From the NCBI RefSeq assembly GCF_004340205.1, contig NZ_SLWB01000015.1, positions 40,769 through 104,768 of the forward strand: a DNA stretch of 64,000 nt. The letters run 5' to 3'. The stretch is from Acetobacteroides hydrogenigenes (GTDB lineage Bacteria; Bacteroidota; Bacteroidia; Bacteroidales; ZOR0009). The notes under the pieces are model-generated. The model saw only the letters and a list, made by a program, of their open reading frames with translations, had not been told where the DNA came from and did no database searches. This document shows, piece after piece, positions 46,753 through 56,835 of this stretch; within the stretch, counting starts at the first letter, position 1; each line of letters opens with the position of its first letter. Both the position numbers and the translations under genes were made by a program.

Positions 46753-48036
46753 ATGCGCGTACTAATGTTTGGATGGGAGTACCCACCCCATATATCGGGA
46801 GGATTGGGTACGGCTTGCCTCGGCATCACTCAGGGGCTGGCGGAAAGGAATGTTGATATTCTATTTGTTGTTCCCAAGGCTTATGGCGATGAGCCTTTCC
46901 CCCGAGGGATGCTAATTGGAGCAGAGGGAACTCCGCATAAGCTGCAACAGGTACCGCGCAAAATAGGCCAGCTGCTACAGGTAAACGTTCCATCCAAGCT
47001 TCAGGCCTACCCACAGGCTGCATATCGGGGACTCTACGAAACAGAGCAGAAGAAATCTGAAACGGAAGGTACTGCAACGCATCGAGGTTTTCATTTTTCG
47101 GGTGGATATGGGCCAAACCTTTTAGCCGAGGTGGCCCACTATGCCAGCGTTGGCGGGCGCATTGCCCGTGACTACGATTTTGACCTAATCCACTCGCATG
47201 ACTGGCCAACCTTTCCTGCCGGTATCGTTGCTAAAAAGGTAACGGGCAAGCCGCTGGTGGTGCACGTGCATGCTACCGAGTACGACCGTAGCGGCTTCAA
47301 CATCAACAAGCAGGTGTACGCCATCGAGAAGATGGGCATCGACGAGGCCGATAGAATCATCTGCGTTAGTAACCTAACCAAGCATAAGCTCATCAACTTT
47401 TACCATGCCGACGAGCGCAAGATTGAGGTGGTGCATAATGGGGTAGAGCACTTCGAGAATGCCCTGAACGACGAGGAGAAGATCCGAATCACCTCCGAAA
47501 AGGTGGTTTCCTTCCTCGGGCGCATCACCTACCAAAAGGGGCCGGCCTTCTTTGTGGAGGCTGCCAAAAAGGTGCTCAACTATGTGCCTAACGTTCGGTT
47601 TGTAATGGCCGGCGATGGCGACATGCTTCCCGCAATGGTCGATCGCGTAGCGCAGCATCGCATGGGCGATCGATTCCACTTTACCGGATTCCTAAGGGGA
47701 AAGGAGGTTGCCAAGCTCTTTGCCCAAACCGACGTCTTTGTGATGACTTCGGTATCCGAGCCCTTTGGAATTGTTCCGCTGGAGGCCATGCAGATGAATG
47801 TTCCCGTGGTTCTGTCGCAGCAGTCGGGTGTATCGGAGGTGCTGAAGTACGCCATTAAGGTCGATTTTTGGGATATAGATTCCCTAGCCGATGCTATTTA
47901 CGGGCTAATAACCTATCCGGCTTTGCACTCGTTCCTGAGCATCAACGGCCACATCGAGTCGCTAAGCCTGAGTTGGGCTGATGCCGTTAGGAAGATAGAG
48001 CGCTGCTACCAGAAAGTGGTGGGTAAGGTGGCGTAG
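46753..48036 (+). CDS. GT4-type glycosyltransferase (glycogen synthase-like)
   Basis: 427 residues, GT-B fold. Start MRVLMFGWEYPPHISGGLG carries the GGLG sugar-nucleotide loop of starch/glycogen synthase relatives; IHSHDWPTFPAG (about 150-161) and VVHVHATEYDRSG follow. The C-terminal Rossmann half has SFLGRITYQKGP (about 253-264) and the EX7E region EPFGIVPLE (about 336-344). Bacteroidota often have such a GT4 enzyme for glycogen synthesis; the donor and product are not proven. Ends at the repeat array. Confidence 0.85.
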   Translation: MRVLMFGWEYPPHISGGLGTACLGITQGLAERNVDILFVVPKAYGDEPFPRGMLIGAEGTPHKLQQVPRKIGQLLQVNVPSKLQAYPQAAYRGLYETEQKKSETEGTATHRGFHFSGGYGPNLLAEVAHYASVGGRIARDYDFDLIHSHDWPTFPAGIVAKKVTGKPLVVHVHATEYDRSGFNINKQVYAIEKMGIDEADRIICVSNLTKHKLINFYHADERKIEVVHNGVEHFENALNDEEKIRITSEKVVSFLGRITYQKGPAFFVEAAKKVLNYVPNVRFVMAGDGDMLPAMVDRVAQHRMGDRFHFTGFLRGKEVAKLFAQTDVFVMTSVSEPFGIVPLEAMQMNVPVVLSQQSGVSEVLKYAIKVDFWDIDSLADAIYGLITYPALHSFLSINGHIESLSLSWADAVRKIERCYQKVVGKVA

Positions 48037-48048
48037 GAAAGGTGCTTT

Positions 48049-48258
48049 TTTGAGTAGCCATTTTCCCATGGTAAAACGATCGAAAAATGCTTTGAGCAGC
48101 CGTTTCTCCATGGTAAAACGATCGTCAAAAGCTTTGAGTAGGCGTTTCCCTATGGTGAAACGCTTGTAAAAAGCTTTGAGTAGCTGTTTTCCTATGGTGA
48201 AACGATCGGTAAAAGCTTTGAGCAGCTGTTTTCCTATGGTAAAACGTCTAAAGAAAAT
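48049..48258. repeat. 42-base tandem array, five units
   Basis: Units start at 48049, 48091, 48133, 48175 and 48217 (TTTGAGTAGC...). Each carries GTTTTCCTATGGTGAAAC-like inverted repeat (arms GTTT/AAAC around CCATGG) and an AAAGCTTT junction. Lies between the GT4 stop and the fumarase terminator. Confidence 0.95.
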
Positions 48259-48281
48259 CTGATATGGGTATCAACAACAAA

Positions 48282-48309
48282 AAAGGCGGAGCCTCTAAGC
48301 CCCGCCTTT
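48282..48309. terminator. Terminator downstream of fumarase
   Basis: AAAGGCGG-agcctctaagcc-CCGCCTTT, A run on the left and TCTAAT words on the right (a TAACGTCTAACG word follows at 48316). Confidence 0.7.
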
Positions 48310-48330
48310 CTAATATCTAACGTCTAACGA

Positions 48331-49941
48331 CTAGTGTCTCATATGCTCGAAGAAGTCGTTGCCCTTATCATCTACAATGATGAAGGCAGGGAAGTTCTCC
48401 ACGCGAATCTTACGAACGGCCTCCATGCCCAGCTCGGGGAAGTCGACCACCTCTACGCTCTTGATGCTGTTCTTGGCAAGGATGGCAGCAGGACCGCCAA
48501 TCGAGCCGAGGTAGAATCCGCCGTGCTTCTTGCAGGCATCGGTAACCTCCTTCGAGCGGTTACCCTTAGCCACCATGATCATCGAACCGCCAAGGTTTTG
48601 GAATAGGTCAACGTAGCTGTCCATACGTCCTGCGGTGGTTGGCCCGAAGCTGCCCGATGGCATTCCGGCTGGAGTCTTGGCAGGTCCGGCATAGTATACA
48701 GGGTGATTCTTGAAGTACTCCGGCATTGGTTGGCCAGCGTCAATCATCGCCTTGATTTGGGCGTGGGCAATATCGCGCGCAACGATAAGGGTTCCCTTAA
48801 GGTTGAGGCGGGTCTTGATGGGGTACTTCGATAGCTCGGCAAGCACCTCGTTCATTGGTCTGTCTAGGTCGATTTCTACCGCAGGGGCAAGGTATGGAGC
48901 CTCGGTTGGTAGGAAGCGTCTTGGGTTGGTTTCGAGCTGCTCTAGGAAGATACCATCCTCGGTAATCTTACCCTTAACGTTACGATCGGCGCTGCAGCTA
49001 ACCCCCATACCCACTGGGCACGATGCGGCGTGGCGTGGAAGACGGATAACGCGAACGTCGTGCACGAAGTACTTTCCGCCAAACTGCGCACCAATTCCGG
49101 CATCCTGACAAATCTTCTTCACCTTAGCTTCCCACTCTAGATCGCGGAAAGCCTGTCCACCCTCGTTGCCCGAGGTTGGAAGATGGTCGAGGTATCCGGC
49201 CGAAGCCTTCTTTACGGTGGCTAGGTTCATCTCTGCCGATGTACCGCCAATAACAATCGCAAGGTGGTATGGAGGGCAGGCCGATGTTCCAAGGTCGAAA
49301 ATTTTCTCCTTAATGAACTTGGTTAGCGATGCCTCGTTGAGCAGCGCCTTGGTTTGCTGGTAAAGGAAGGTCTTGTTGCCCGATCCTCCGCCCTTAGTGA
49401 TGAACAGGAACTCGTACTTGTTTCCCTTTTCGGCGTATAGGTCTATTTGAGCAGGAAGGTTGGTTCCTGTATTCTTTTCGTCGAACATGGTGAACGGAAC
49501 CACCTGCGAGTAGCGGAGGTTGCGGTCGCGGTAGGTTTCGAAGATACCCTTCGATAGGTACTCGGCATCCTCGGCGTTGGTCCAAACACCCTCGCCCTTT
49601 TTACCGATAACGATGGCGGTACCGGTATCCTGACAGGTTGGAAGCTCACCCTCGGCAGCAACCACCTGGTTTAGGAGCATGGTGTAGGCCACAAAGCGGT
49701 CGTTGTCGGTAGCCTCTGGGTCGTCGAGAATAGCGCGAAGGCTAGCCAGGTGCGACGCGCGAAGGTAGAACGATACATCGGCCATTGCCTCGCGGGCAAG
49801 CAGCTGAAGCCCTTCGGGGGCAACCTTAAGAATCTTACGGCCATCTACCTCGATGGTCGAAACGTAGTCCTTGGTAAGTAAGCGGTACTCAGTGGTATCT
49901 TCCTTTATCGGAAAAGGTTTCTGATAGATAAATTCTGCCAT
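48331..49941 (-). CDS. Class I fumarate hydratase (Fe-S, single chain)
   Basis: Hydration of fumarate to malate in the TCA cycle. 536 residues, the fused FumA/B-type enzyme with both alpha and beta parts. Cysteines for the [4Fe-4S] cluster: C in [10 protein letters not shown] (about 98-107), C in TSACPPYH, and C in [13 protein letters not shown]-terminal beta domain includes [20 protein letters not shown] (substrate loop) and [13 protein letters not shown]. -7 box TATCTTTG lies about 60 bases upstream of the start. Confidence 0.93.
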   Translation of the reverse strand: MAEFIYQKPFPIKEDTTEYRLLTKDYVSTIEVDGRKILKVAPEGLQLLAREAMADVSFYLRASHLASLRAILDDPEATDNDRFVAYTMLLNQVVAAEGELPTCQDTGTAIVIGKKGEGVWTNAEDAEYLSKGIFETYRDRNLRYSQVVPFTMFDEKNTGTNLPAQIDLYAEKGNKYEFLFITKGGGSGNKTFLYQQTKALLNEASLTKFIKEKIFDLGTSACPPYHLAIVIGGTSAEMNLATVKKASAGYLDHLPTSGNEGGQAFRDLEWEAKVKKICQDAGIGAQFGGKYFVHDVRVIRLPRHAASCPVGMGVSCSADRNVKGKITEDGIFLEQLETNPRRFLPTEAPYLAPAVEIDLDRPMNEVLAELSKYPIKTRLNLKGTLIVARDIAHAQIKAMIDAGQPMPEYFKNHPVYYAGPAKTPAGMPSGSFGPTTAGRMDSYVDLFQNLGGSMIMVAKGNRSKEVTDACKKHGGFYLGSIGGPAAILAKNSIKSVEVVDFPELGMEAVRKIRVENFPAFIIVDDKGNDFFEHMRH

Positions 49942-50001
49942 TGCTTCCTCATTTACACGTCCCGAGTAAGGGGGCGTAGGTTTTTAATGTTTGTCGAATC
50001 A

Positions 50002-50009
50002 CAAAGATA
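50002..50009 (-). promoter_or_regulatory. -7 box of the fumarase gene
   Basis: Leftward TATCTTTG, 60 bases before the fumarase start. The rest of 49942-50202 holds a duplicated GAGGGCGG(T/A)TGTAAC word (50068 and 50142) and no gene. Confidence 0.5.
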
Positions 50010-50202
50010 GTGGGAAAAGGATAAGATGTGCTGGTTTAAAATGTGCCTTATAACATTTTATAGGGAAGAGGGCGGTTGTAACATTCCTCAAAATTGAACG
50101 TCTGATGTGTTGGTGCATTCTGCCAATTTCCCACAAGTTCGAGGGCGGATGTAACCCTAAGATCAATATCTTTAACATCAAAAACTAAAGCTACAAGCTA
50201 CG

Positions 50203-52239
50203 ATGCAAACCAAATCATTCACAAAACCGCTAGTTATTCTTGCCGCGATAGGCCTTATTGCCGTGTCGTGCTCCAAGAATAAGGGTGAGTCGAAAGACCT
50301 GCTGCTTTCGACAATGGACACCACCGTTAATCCTGGCGACGACTTCTTTATGTACGCCAACGGTCTTTGGATAAAGAATAATCCAATCCCGGCAGCCTAC
50401 AGCCGCTGGGGAATTGGCAACATCATCAACGATGAGATTTACGAGCGCCTACGCACCATCAACGAGAACTCTTTAAAGGAGGGTGGTGCAAAGGGTAGCA
50501 ATACCCAAAAGATCGGCGACTTCTGGTACAGCGGTATGGATACCGTTTCCATCGAAAAGGAGAAGCTGAATCCGCTTAAGGCCGATCTGAACCGAATTGC
50601 AAGTATGAAGAGCTTGGCCGATGTGCTTGCCGTGGTTGCCTACATGCATACGCTGGGCATTCAGCCGCTGTTTACCATGTACGCCACGCAAGATCAGAAG
50701 AACTCGGACATGATTGCCCTTTACCTCGAGCAAGGAGGTATTGGCCTTCCCGATCGCGACTACTTCTTCAACACCGACAAGCATACCACCGATGTTCGTA
50801 AGGATTACCAAAACGTTTTCCTAGTGAACATGTGCAAGCTTTCGGGTTTAGACACTAAGCAAGCGGGCGAAGTTTATAAGTTGGAAGAGGGTCTTGCAAA
50901 GGCATCTCGTAAGCTAGAGGCACTTCGCGATCCTTATAAGAACTACAATAAGATGTCGATTGCCCAGCTTAACAAGCTAACACCCGGAATCGATTGGAGT
51001 AAGATGCTTCCAGCGATGAAAGTGAAGAAGGTTGATTCGGTTATCGTAGGCCAACCTGAATTCCTAAAGCAGGTAGCTACAAGCATCAAGTCGGTTTCTA
51101 TCGACACATGGAAGGCGTACCTAACGCTTAACCTACTCAATGAGTATGCTTCGTACCTTCATAAGGATATCAACAAGGAAAGCTTTAGGTTCTACGGTAC
51201 CGTGCTTTCGGGAGCCAAGGAGCAGCGTCCACGTTGGAAGCGCGTGCTTAGCGCCGAAGAGGGTGCCATGGGCGAAATCTTGGGCCAGCTGTTCGTTAAG
51301 GAATACTTCCCAGAGCACACCAAGAAGCGCTACGAAGCGATGGTGGAGAACGTAAAAACAGCCTTTGGAGAGCGTGTTAAAAAGCTCGACTGGATGAGCC
51401 AGCCAACTAAGGAGAAGGCTCTTGCTAAGCTTGCTACGGTATCGCAAAAGGTTGGATATCCTAACAAGTGGAAAGATTTATCGAGTCTTCAGGTTGATCG
51501 TGGCCCATACGTGCTCAACATGAAGCGTGCCGGCGAGTTCTGGTATGCCTATAACATCAACAAGCTGGGCAAGCCGGTAGATCGAACCGAGTGGGAGATG
51601 ACCCCACAAACCTACAACGCCTACTACAACCCATCCAACAACGAAATTGTGCTTCCTGCCGCCATCTTCTCAATCCCCGGATGGAACGACGACGATATCG
51701 ACGATGCCATTGTGTATGGCTATGCTGCCGCATCTACCATCGGTCACGAGCTTACCCACGGTTTTGACGATCAAGGCTGTCAGTACAACGAAAAGGGTAA
51801 TCTTGTAAAGTGGTGGACACCTGAGGACGAGAAGAAGTTTGCTGAGCGTACCAAGAAGATCGTTACCCAGTTCAATAAATTTGTAGTGCTCGATAGCCTC
51901 CATGTAAACGGCGAGGCTTCGCAGGGCGAGAACATAGCAGATCTTGGTGGAATCGTTATCGCTTGGGATGCCTTTACCAAAACTAAGCAGTATAAGGAGG
52001 GCAAGAAGATTAATGGTTTAACACCTGCACAACGCTACTTCCTAGGCTATTCGCTAGGATGGTTAGGCCATCAGCGTAATGAGGCTTTGGCCAACCAGAT
52101 AATGACCGACGTTCACTCGCCCGCAAATCTTAGGGTTAATGGTCCATTTGCCAATGTTGATGCGTTCTACAAGGCGTTCAACGTAAAGCCCGGAAACAAG
52201 ATGTATGTTCCCGAAAAGGATAGAATTAAAATTTGGTAG
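50203..52239 (+). CDS. M13 (neprilysin/PepO-like) metallopeptidase lipoprotein
   Basis: 678 residues. Lipoprotein signal with lipobox IAVSC (about 20-24). N-terminal M13 domain (about 45-420) with MDTTVNPGDDFFMYANGLW, catalytic domain (about 475-678) with zinc motif HELTH in IGHELTHGFDDQG and ENIADLGG supplying the third ligand, and NAYYNPSNNEIVLPAAI substrate-binding NAY motif. Ends without the usual CxxW tail (KDRIKIW instead). Cleaves oligopeptides outside the cytoplasm. Confidence 0.95.
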   Translation: MQTKSFTKPLVILAAIGLIAVSCSKNKGESKDLLLSTMDTTVNPGDDFFMYANGLWIKNNPIPAAYSRWGIGNIINDEIYERLRTINENSLKEGGAKGSNTQKIGDFWYSGMDTVSIEKEKLNPLKADLNRIASMKSLADVLAVVAYMHTLGIQPLFTMYATQDQKNSDMIALYLEQGGIGLPDRDYFFNTDKHTTDVRKDYQNVFLVNMCKLSGLDTKQAGEVYKLEEGLAKASRKLEALRDPYKNYNKMSIAQLNKLTPGIDWSKMLPAMKVKKVDSVIVGQPEFLKQVATSIKSVSIDTWKAYLTLNLLNEYASYLHKDINKESFRFYGTVLSGAKEQRPRWKRVLSAEEGAMGEILGQLFVKEYFPEHTKKRYEAMVENVKTAFGERVKKLDWMSQPTKEKALAKLATVSQKVGYPNKWKDLSSLQVDRGPYVLNMKRAGEFWYAYNINKLGKPVDRTEWEMTPQTYNAYYNPSNNEIVLPAAIFSIPGWNDDDIDDAIVYGYAAASTIGHELTHGFDDQGCQYNEKGNLVKWWTPEDEKKFAERTKKIVTQFNKFVVLDSLHVNGEASQGENIADLGGIVIAWDAFTKTKQYKEGKKINGLTPAQRYFLGYSLGWLGHQRNEALANQIMTDVHSPANLRVNGPFANVDAFYKAFNVKPGNKMYVPEKDRIKIW

Positions 52240-52340
52240 CCTTTTAGGCTGAAGATGTTTGCAAGGCCAGCCGACTGATTTTGTTGGCTGGCTTTTGCTT
52301 TAGGGTTGATGGCAAATTAAAAATTGTTAAGCAGAAGCCT

Positions 52341-52374
52341 TTTGCAGTATGCTAGGGTAAAAGTTATATCTTTG
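52341..52374 (+). promoter_or_regulatory. Promoter of dCMP deaminase-S41 operon
   Basis: TTTTG at about 52340-52344, 22 bases, then TATCTTTG at 52367-52374; about 97 bases before the start codon. Confidence 0.6.
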
Positions 52375-52470
52375 CTCATTAATCTAAATTTGGATATTTT
52401 AGATTCGTTATTGCCTAAACGACTAGTATTTTTTTATAGACTTTCATCCAGATAACTAACTAAAATTGGT

Positions 52471-52917
52471 ATGGATACCTGCCAAGAAATAGCTGTTAGT
52501 GCCGAAAAACAGCTTCAGTTCGATCGGAGCTACCTTGAAATGGCCAGAATATGGGCTAAGAATTCCTACTGCGTACGTCGTAAAGTAGGTGCTCTTCTCG
52601 TTAAAAATCGAATGATTATTTCTGATGGTTATAACGGCACTCCTGTCGGGTTTGATAACGTGTGTGAGGATATCGACGGCAAAACGTTACCCTACGTGCT
52701 GCATGCCGAAGCCAATGCCATCTCTAAGGTTGCCAAAAGCAACAACTCTAGCGAGGGAGCAACCCTTTACATTACGGCATCGCCCTGTGTGGAGTGTGCA
52801 AAGCTTATAATTCAGGCTGGAATAGTTCGAGTAGTTTACATAGATTTATATCACAATACCGACGGCATCGACCTCTTAATGCGTGCCGGGATAAAGGTAG
52901 AACAGATCGCTATTTAA
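52471..52917 (+). CDS. dCMP deaminase (ComEB-like)
   Basis: Zinc deaminase of nucleotide metabolism. 148 residues. Zinc-binding HAE in LHAEANAI (about 78-85, with catalytic E) and PCVEC (about 105-109) are correctly spaced. SDGYNGTPVGFDN matches the substrate loop of dCMP deaminases. Followed after 13 bases by the S41 protease gene, so one transcript. Confidence 0.93.
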   Translation: MDTCQEIAVSAEKQLQFDRSYLEMARIWAKNSYCVRRKVGALLVKNRMIISDGYNGTPVGFDNVCEDIDGKTLPYVLHAEANAISKVAKSNNSSEGATLYITASPCVECAKLIIQAGIVRVVYIDLYHNTDGIDLLMRAGIKVEQIAI

Positions 52918-52930
52918 TTTTTTTATTGAA

Positions 52931-54553
52931 ATGTCATACGACAACAAGAAGCGCGACATCCTGCTGCCTATTCTAATTGCTTCAGCCTTGATAGTAGGCG
53001 TTCTGATTGGGCTTCAGCTTCGCGAAAACGATATCAAACGCAGTCGCCTATTCAGCTCAAAGTCCGATAAGCTCAACGCCATAATGAACTACATTGAGGA
53101 GGAGTACGTCGACACCATAGCGAGAGACTCGTTGGTGGAGAAGACTATTCCTCTTATGATGGCCAACCTCGACCCGCATTCGGTGTATATCCCTGCTAAG
53201 GAAATTGAGTCCGTAAACGAATCGCTCGATGGAGAGTTTAGCGGAATTGGGGTTGAGTTTAACATGCCTAACGATACTGTGGTTGTCCTAAATACCGTTC
53301 CTGGAGGCCCGTCGGAGAGGGTGGGAGTAAAGTCGGGCGATAGGATTGTAAGAATTAACGATACTACTATTGCCGGCGTAAAGTTCCCTCAGGATGGTAT
53401 TATGAAGCGCCTTCGTGGCAAAACAGGGACAAAGGTAACGGTGAGCGTTAAGCGCCGCGGTGTTGCTCAGCTCATCAAGTTTACCATTGTTCGTGATATA
53501 ATTCCTGTAAAAAGCGTTGACGTAGCCTATATGGTAGAGCCTAAGGTTGGCTACATCAAGATTTCGAAGTTTGCCCGAGATACCTACAAGGAGTTTAGTG
53601 ATGCTATTAATAAGCTTCACAACCAAGGGATGAAGAAGGTTATTATTGATCTTCGTGGTAATACCGGAGGGTATCTCGATCAGGCCGTTGAGATTGTAAA
53701 CGAGTTCCTTCCCGAAAATACGCTGATTGTGTATACCCAAGGTAAAGCTCGTCCACGTCAGAATCTTTACTCCGATTCCAGAGGAAGCGCCAAGAACGAT
53801 GAGGTTGTTGTTCTTATTGACGAAGAAAGCGCCTCGGCTAGCGAAATTGTTGCTGGTGCAATTCAGGATAACGACCGAGGAACCATTATTGGGCGTCGCT
53901 CTTTTGGAAAAGGATTGGTACAGGAGCAGGCTAGCCTAACCGATGGATCGGCGCTTCGCCTTACTGTTGCTCGCTACTATACGCCAACGGGTCGTTCTAT
54001 ACAAAAGCCTTACAAGCTTGGCGATGGAGCCGACTACTACATGGATATTAGCAACCGCTACATCCATGGGGAAATGAATAACATTGATAGCATTAAGCAG
54101 AACACAAAGCTACGCTACAAAACCCCTAAGGGTAAGATCGTGTACGGTGGCGGTGGCATTATGCCTGATATCTTTGTTCCCTTGGACACAGTTGGGGTTG
54201 GAAAGTTCTACAAGAAGGTGTACGAGCAGAGCTTGATCTTTAAGTTTACTGCCGATTACTCCGATAACCACCGACAGGAGCTTAACAAGATTACAAAGAT
54301 TGGACAGCTTAAGCAGTATCTAACGGGTCAAAACCTTATGGGGCAGTTTATTCGCTACTGTGCAAAATCGGGCGTTTATCCCGAAGGTCGCGATCTTAAG
54401 CACTCTTACAAGCTTATCGATGCGCAGCTTAAGGCTTTTATAGGACGAAATACTCCGCTTAACGACGAAGGCTTCTATCCTTTTATAGAGCCTATAGATA
54501 GCGTGCTGAAGCAAGCGGTTGCAGAACTTCATAGGAAGAAAGGTAAATATTAA
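52931..54553 (+). CDS. S41 C-terminal processing peptidase
   Basis: 540 residues with an N-terminal membrane anchor (about 10-30, PILIASALIVGVLIGLQL), PDZ domain (about 95-175, GVEFNMPNDTVVV and GGPSERVGVKSGD), then the S41 catalytic core. Catalytic serine lies in ESASASEIVAGA (about 298-309) and the lysine in GRRSFGKGLVQ (about 319-329), with DLRGNTGGYL before. The ~100 residues after the core are helical. Periplasmic protein processing/turnover. Confidence 0.95.
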   Translation: MSYDNKKRDILLPILIASALIVGVLIGLQLRENDIKRSRLFSSKSDKLNAIMNYIEEEYVDTIARDSLVEKTIPLMMANLDPHSVYIPAKEIESVNESLDGEFSGIGVEFNMPNDTVVVLNTVPGGPSERVGVKSGDRIVRINDTTIAGVKFPQDGIMKRLRGKTGTKVTVSVKRRGVAQLIKFTIVRDIIPVKSVDVAYMVEPKVGYIKISKFARDTYKEFSDAINKLHNQGMKKVIIDLRGNTGGYLDQAVEIVNEFLPENTLIVYTQGKARPRQNLYSDSRGSAKNDEVVVLIDEESASASEIVAGAIQDNDRGTIIGRRSFGKGLVQEQASLTDGSALRLTVARYYTPTGRSIQKPYKLGDGADYYMDISNRYIHGEMNNIDSIKQNTKLRYKTPKGKIVYGGGGIMPDIFVPLDTVGVGKFYKKVYEQSLIFKFTADYSDNHRQELNKITKIGQLKQYLTGQNLMGQFIRYCAKSGVYPEGRDLKHSYKLIDAQLKAFIGRNTPLNDEGFYPFIEPIDSVLKQAVAELHRKKGKY

Positions 54554-54566
54554 ATATGGTAGAATA

Positions 54567-54604
54567 ACGGGGAGATTCCATAAAGAATCTCCCCGTTTTG
54601 TTTT
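54567..54604 (+). terminator. Terminator after the S41 peptidase gene
   Basis: ACGGGGAGATTC-cataaa-GAATCTCCCCGT then TTTGTTTTG. Confidence 0.9.
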
Positions 54605-54724
54605 GCTGCTTTCGTGATGCATTCAAATAAGAAATTAGCCTTTTGATCGTTTGTTGCTGGCAGTGTAAATAGGCGACTGGAAAAAGATAGTACAAAGCAA
54701 TATCTTGGGGCAAAAATACTATCG

Positions 54725-56569
54725 ATGAGACACCTAAAAATATCTTTCCTAGCAGCGCTACTTTTGCTGTTGTTTTCAGGAGCGTATGCGCAGGTTGAGC
54801 GTATTGATCCTCCCTATTGGTGGGTTGGAATGAAGAATGGAAACCTGCAGCTGCTGGTTAAGGGTAAAGGCATTGCAAGCCTTGAACCACGTATTGTTCA
54901 GGCAGGTATTACCCTCGAAAAGGTAAGCCGATTCGAAAACGCCAACTATCTGGCGCTGGATGTTGCCATTGAACCCGAAATGAAGGCTACAACTTTTAAT
55001 ATCGAGTTCTTCAAGAATGGCAAGAAGGCTTTTGTAAAACCGTACGCCTTAAAAGAGCGAGTTAACGATCCAAAGGCCCATCAGGGATTTAGCTCGAAGG
55101 ATGTGGTGTACCTTGTTATGCCCGATCGCTTTTCGAATGGCGATCCAACCAACGATAACATCAAAGGTATGGAGCAAATGGACCGTAAGGCGCTTTTCGG
55201 TCGTCATGGAGGCGATATTCAGGGCTTGATAAACCATATCGACTACTTCAAAAATTTGGGGATAACCTCTGTATGGCTTAATCCTGTTCAGGAAAACGAC
55301 CAGCCAGTTCAATCGTACCATGGCTACGCTATCACCGATCTATACCGTATCGATCGTCGCTTTGGCAGCAACGAGCTTTACTTCGACTTTGTGAGGAAGA
55401 TGCACGATAAGGGGCTCAAGGTAATCATGGATATGGTGTTCAACCATGTTGGTACCAACACCTACTTCGTTAAGGATCTCCCCTCCAAGGATTGGTTGAA
55501 TTACCCCGACACCAAGGAGCGCTCCAACTTCCGTGGCGAGGTAATTAGCGATCCAAATGCATCGAAGGCCGATCGAGAGAAGATGAGCAATGGCTGGTTC
55601 GATAGCAGCATGGCCGATCTTAACCAGAATAATCCTTTTGTTTACCGCTACCTTGTTCAAAATTCCATCTGGTGGATTGAGGCTGCAGGGCTGGATGGTA
55701 TTCGTATGGATACCTATCCCTATCCTGATAAAAACGCTATGGCTAGCTGGATTCCCGAGGTGATGAACGAATATCCAAACTTCAATATAGTGGGAGAGTG
55801 CTGGCTGCAAACCGTTCCCGCTACGGCTTACTGGCAAAAGGGCGGGTTTAACCGCGATGGATATCAATCTCCACTCCGATCAATTACCGATTTCCCATTG
55901 TTTAATGCGCTTGTTCCCGCATTCAAGGAGAAAACAGGATGGAGCGAAGGCCTCTCTCGTCTGTACTACGTGCTGACGCAGGATAATATGTACGGAAGCC
56001 CTAATGAGCTACTCGTGTTTCCAGAAAACCACGATGTAACCCGCCTTTATACTGCATTGGGTAATAACTTCGAGAGCTGGAAGCAGGCTATAGCCTTTAT
56101 TCTTACTACTCGCGGAATTCCTCAAATCTACTACGGTACCGAGTACCTAGACCATAACAACGAGGGAGGCGAGCACGGCTATCTGCGCAAGGATTTCCCT
56201 GGAGGATGGGCTGGCGATACCGTTAACGTTGCTACCGGTAAGGGGCTTAGCGACAAGCAAACTGAAGCATTTAGGTATATCAGTACCATCCTAAACTGGC
56301 GAAAGACCAGTGAGGTTGTTACGAAGGGTAAGCTAACCCAGTTTATCCCCGAAGGCGATACTTACACCTACTTTAAAACCTACAACGGCAAAGCTGTAAT
56401 GGTTGTGCTTAACAACGGCGAAGGGCGTAAGTTGGAGCTAACGCGCTTTAATGAAATCCTTAAGGATTTTAAGAAGGGTAGAGATGTAGCGACAGGGGAT
56501 ACCTACTCTTTTGAGAACGGTTTTATTGATCTAAAATCTCGTAACGCGCTTATCCTCGATCTAGAGTAA
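54725..56569 (+). CDS. GH13 alpha-amylase family enzyme (neopullulanase/SusA-like)
   Basis: 614 residues with signal peptide (ISFLAALLLLLFSGAYAQ). N-terminal cyclomaltodextrinase-type domain (about 22-110, RIDPPYWWVGMKNG), GH13 barrel (about 120-510) and C-terminal beta domain. Conserved regions: DMVFNHVG (II-like), DGIRMDTYP with the nucleophile D, VGECWLQ with the acid E, and PENHDVTR with the third carboxylate. Periplasmic starch/maltooligosaccharide hydrolysis is inferred from the SusA family. No SusC/D pair is nearby. Confidence 0.93.
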   Translation: MRHLKISFLAALLLLLFSGAYAQVERIDPPYWWVGMKNGNLQLLVKGKGIASLEPRIVQAGITLEKVSRFENANYLALDVAIEPEMKATTFNIEFFKNGKKAFVKPYALKERVNDPKAHQGFSSKDVVYLVMPDRFSNGDPTNDNIKGMEQMDRKALFGRHGGDIQGLINHIDYFKNLGITSVWLNPVQENDQPVQSYHGYAITDLYRIDRRFGSNELYFDFVRKMHDKGLKVIMDMVFNHVGTNTYFVKDLPSKDWLNYPDTKERSNFRGEVISDPNASKADREKMSNGWFDSSMADLNQNNPFVYRYLVQNSIWWIEAAGLDGIRMDTYPYPDKNAMASWIPEVMNEYPNFNIVGECWLQTVPATAYWQKGGFNRDGYQSPLRSITDFPLFNALVPAFKEKTGWSEGLSRLYYVLTQDNMYGSPNELLVFPENHDVTRLYTALGNNFESWKQAIAFILTTRGIPQIYYGTEYLDHNNEGGEHGYLRKDFPGGWAGDTVNVATGKGLSDKQTEAFRYISTILNWRKTSEVVTKGKLTQFIPEGDTYTYFKTYNGKAVMVVLNNGEGRKLELTRFNEILKDFKKGRDVATGDTYSFENGFIDLKSRNALILDLE

Positions 56570-56607
56570 AAAGCATAATCTGCTACTTCTTATATTTTGA
56601 ACAGGTA

Positions 56608-56637
56608 AGGGAGCATCCATATAGGGGTGCTCCCCTT
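56608..56637 (+). terminator. Hairpin terminator after the amylase gene
   Basis: AAGGGAGCATCC-atatag-GGGTGCTCCCCTT, followed by ACATTTT; weak T run. The rest of 56638-56835 shows nothing else. Confidence 0.6.
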
Positions 56638-56835
56638 ACATTTTGAGCGCTTTATAGGGAAAAATTACGCTCTTCCTATTGATTGATGCCCTAAAATAGT
56701 GATAAATTACACGAGCTGTTTTGGAGGTCTTTTGCATCGTATGCGCTTTGCCTCCAGCCATTACTCAAATGCTAGGCTTATGAAGCACCCATACCATAGG
56801 TGTTCCATCTAACCGCTTACAAAAAAAATAGTCAG

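Noticed and set aside
49942..50202. Duplicated GAGGGCGG(T/A)TGTAAC words as an operator pair
   Set aside because: Only two copies 74 bases apart, no regulator nearby; too weak to call.
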